This document shows positions 7,031 to 8,291 of a stretch of 8,291 bases of DNA, one piece after another (the first letter of the stretch is position 1; every line of letters starts with the position of its first letter). The position numbers were made by a program, and so were the translations under genes. A model generated the notes under the pieces. That model was not told where the DNA came from. It saw only the letters and a list, made by a program, of their open reading frames with translations, and searched no databases. Origin of the DNA: Candidatus Bathyarchaeota archaeon. GTDB lineage: Archaea; Thermoproteota; Bathyarchaeia; RBG-16-48-13; GCA-020345945. The stretch lies in NCBI GenBank assembly GCA_020345945.1, contig CP070773.1, positions 691,516-699,806 of the forward strand, given 5' to 3'.

Positions 7031-7052
7031 ATATATTAAAGTATTTTAATAT
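7031..7052. promoter_or_regulatory. divergent promoter region with a perfect inverted repeat
   Basis: ATATTAAA at 7033-7040 and TTTAATAT at 7045-7052 form a perfect inverted repeat of 8-base arms around GTAT. For the plus strand the TTTTAATAT half is centred 27 bases before the ATG at 7075, the expected spacing for a leaderless archaeal transcript. For the minus strand the mirrored half lies about 20 bases before the ATG at 7028. The element may therefore be two back-to-back TATA boxes, an operator for the nearby ArsR-family repressor, or both; the sequence alone cannot separate these. Confidence 0.55.
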
Positions 7053-7074
7053 GAATCTCTCTGCTGGGATAGCT

Positions 7075-7356
7075 ATGACTGTGATAGAAGTGGAAGTAAT
7101 CGGAGTTGAACCTCCGTGCCCAAGATGCAAAAAGACTATGGAGAATACGATGAACGCGGCATCAAGACTGTATGAGAAGACCGGCGCAATAGCGAATATC
7201 AACAAGCTGGACATCTCATCAAGGGAAGTAGCTGAAAGATATGGAGTGATTATGACCCCTGCAGTAGCAGTTAACGGTGTAGTTAGAATTATGGGCAAAG
7301 TTCCAGACGTCAGCATCATAGAACGGATCTTGCGAAAAGAGGTTGAGGCAGACTAG
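7075..7356 (+). CDS. small CxxC thioredoxin-like protein (thioredoxin_3 / redox-active disulfide protein family)
   Basis: This 93-residue thioredoxin-fold protein resembles the MTH895/TM0996 group of small redox-active disulfide proteins. An N-terminal strand (VIEVEVIGVE) leads to PPCPRCKKTME, whose CPRC motif (Cys15 and Cys18) is the redox or metal-binding pair at a helix start. The cis-proline loop TPAVAVNG near 61-68 and the following strand VVRIMGKVP are typical of the family. The ATG at 7075 was preferred to the one at 7051 because the latter lies inside the TATA-like half-site and the fold begins after residue 9 of the longer frame. There is no strong Shine-Dalgarno site, consistent with a leaderless transcript. 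The stop abuts the TTG start of the permease, so the two proteins probably work together. In arsenic- and metal-related clusters such proteins accompany COG0701 permeases and ArsR regulators. Confidence 0.85.
   Translation: MTVIEVEVIGVEPPCPRCKKTMENTMNAASRLYEKTGAIANINKLDISSREVAERYGVIMTPAVAVNGVVRIMGKVPDVSIIERILRKEVEAD
7345..7348 (+). promoter_or_regulatory. Shine-Dalgarno site for the permease TTG start
   Basis: GAGG lies eight bases before the TTG at 7357, inside the thioredoxin-like gene; a second purine site AGAGG at 7338-7342 precedes it. The spacing favours the TTG over the in-frame ATG at 7369. Confidence 0.5.
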
Positions 7357-8291
7357 TTGAAGACTGCGATGACTCTCAAAACTGCTTCAATGCTCTTATT
7401 CATTCTTCTTGTTATAGCATTAATGGGACAGGCGATTTTCAACGCCTACAATCTGACCCCTAAATCCACAGCCACCGTATTAAGAGCATTTCCGTTATGG
7501 CAGATACCGTTCCGATACATTTGGGATTATATCCAACACGCATGGCTATGCCTTGCTTTTGCATTCATCGTGTCTGGCCTATTCCACGAGTTTATTCCTC
7601 AGAATCTGATGATACGGTATATGAGCAGTGGTAGACCTATTTCATATCTGGTGGCTACACTGGCTGCGCCGCTATTATGTGTATGTTCATGCACGATGGT
7701 TCCCATCTTCGCTGGATTGGTGTATACAGGCTCCGGAATAGGTCCTGCACTCACATTCTTACTCGTTGCCCCAGCGAACAACCTCCTATCGGATATCATA
7801 ACAATCCAGATGTTGGGCTGGCAGATAGCTTTAGCAGATATGGTAGCAGCAGGAGTCAGTGCAATAGCAATCGGATACCTAGTGTCAAAGACCCCTTGGG
7901 GTAAACTGTTCGAAAAACAAGTCAAGAACAACGGCACGGCAGTAGTCTCTTTGGAACTCGAGGATCAGACTCTAGATGATAGGTTGTGGAGTTCCTTTGA
8001 ATTCGGCGGATACATAGCTAAACAGACTTTACCTGCCTTACTTGCGGGCCTAGTGCTGGTAAGCTACTTTCATGCGTTCTTTCCTGAGAAGATAGTAGCA
8101 ACTTGGCTCACTGGACCCTTCGGAGTTGTAGTAGCAGCTCTTCTAGGCGGGCCACTATATACTCCAACGCTGATCGAGATAGTACTCGGTAAGGCTTTAG
8201 TCGATCTGGGAATGTCACCAGCTGCAACGATAGCATGGCTAATGGGGCAACCTTACGACATACCAAACTCACTGTCAGCATCAAGAGTAGT
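7357..8291 (+). CDS. COG0701 (DUF318/ArsP-like) membrane permease, partial at the window end
   Basis: At least 311 residues are visible and the frame is still open at the last base. The protein is a polytopic permease: a first helix near 11-30, a pair around 60-80, and helices near 97-120, 128-145, 155-175, 225-242 and 253-270. The diagnostic segment APLLCVCSCTMVPIFAGL (about 104-121) corresponds to the conserved CSC-x-x-x-P motif of the COG0701 family, which includes the organoarsenical exporter ArsP. A second copy of the same pattern, GGPLYTPTLIEIVLGKAL, lies near 264-281 and is followed by a helix ending in MGQPYDIPN, mirroring VAPANNLLS of the first, so the two halves look like an inverted or tandem repeat. 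Between them is a charged loop of about 40 residues (178-218). The TTG start abuts the thioredoxin-like stop. Substrate is not known; arsenical, metal or thiol compound efflux is plausible from context. Confidence 0.85.
   Translation, partial: MKTAMTLKTASMLLFILLVIALMGQAIFNAYNLTPKSTATVLRAFPLWQIPFRYIWDYIQHAWLCLAFAFIVSGLFHEFIPQNLMIRYMSSGRPISYLVATLAAPLLCVCSCTMVPIFAGLVYTGSGIGPALTFLLVAPANNLLSDIITIQMLGWQIALADMVAAGVSAIAIGYLVSKTPWGKLFEKQVKNNGTAVVSLELEDQTLDDRLWSSFEFGGYIAKQTLPALLAGLVLVSYFHAFFPEKIVATWLTGPFGVVVAALLGGPLYTPTLIEIVLGKALVDLGMSPAATIAWLMGQPYDIPNSLSASRV

Noticed and set aside
7051..7074. Earlier ATG for the thioredoxin-like protein
   Set aside because: This ATG overlaps the TATA-like half of the inverted repeat, so it would lie upstream of the transcript start, and the family fold starts after it.
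7029..7319. Upstream extension of the 135-residue minus-strand protein (a 232-residue frame)
   Set aside because: The extra 97 residues run antisense through the thioredoxin-like gene, are rich in Ser/Thr/Ile without a coherent domain, and would remove the divergent promoter.
7599..7937. Minus- and plus-strand frames overlapping the COG0701 permease
   Set aside because: They are shadows of a frame with clear membrane helices and the CVCSC motif, which stays open to the window end.

Overview
The window looks like a piece of an archaeal chromosome, probably from a mesophilic or moderately thermophilic TACK-type lineage such as Bathyarchaeia; that rank is a guess. The evidence is as follows. 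Shine-Dalgarno sites match the archaeal anti-SD (GAGGTG, AGGAGG). AT-rich TATA-like boxes lie about 27 bases before unled start codons. TTG starts are used and Arg is mostly AGA/AGG. The gene families are also common in archaea. The DNA is densely coding, with no gene-free stretch over 100 bases. I see no tRNA, rRNA, CRISPR array or mobile element.

Region 1 (1-1377, + strand) is a tungstate/molybdate-type uptake locus. It holds a TOBE-less ABC ATPase whose start overlaps the probable stop of an upstream gene (TAATG), followed by a ModE-like regulator with one winged HTH and one C-terminal Mop/TOBE domain. The oxyanion sensor thus sits on the regulator rather than on the ATPase.

Region 2 (1479-6091, + strand) is a three-gene run: an enolase-superfamily sugar-acid dehydratase of the D-mannonate/D-gluconate dehydratase (ManD/RspA) group, a large double-FtsX ABC permease, and its LolD/MacB-type ATPase. 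Gaps are 11 and 0 bases and each start has a good Shine-Dalgarno site, so the genes are probably co-translated. The permease and ATPase form a MacB/Lol-like complex acting on an extracytoplasmic or membrane substrate; the link to the dehydratase is only positional.

Region 3 (6134-8291) is a thiol/metal(loid) module. From a shared divergent promoter around 7033-7052, centred on a perfect 8-base-arm inverted repeat, one side reads a small CxxC thioredoxin-like protein and then, directly abutting it, a COG0701/ArsP-like permease (cut by the window end). The other side reads an unrecognised basic 135-residue protein and then an ArsR-family repressor with a CVC metal(loid)-site motif and an N-terminal extension. 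ArsR, the CxxC thioredoxin and a Cys-rich permease together suggest a soft-metal, metalloid or thiol-stress response; the unknown 135-residue protein is the most interesting uncharacterised part.
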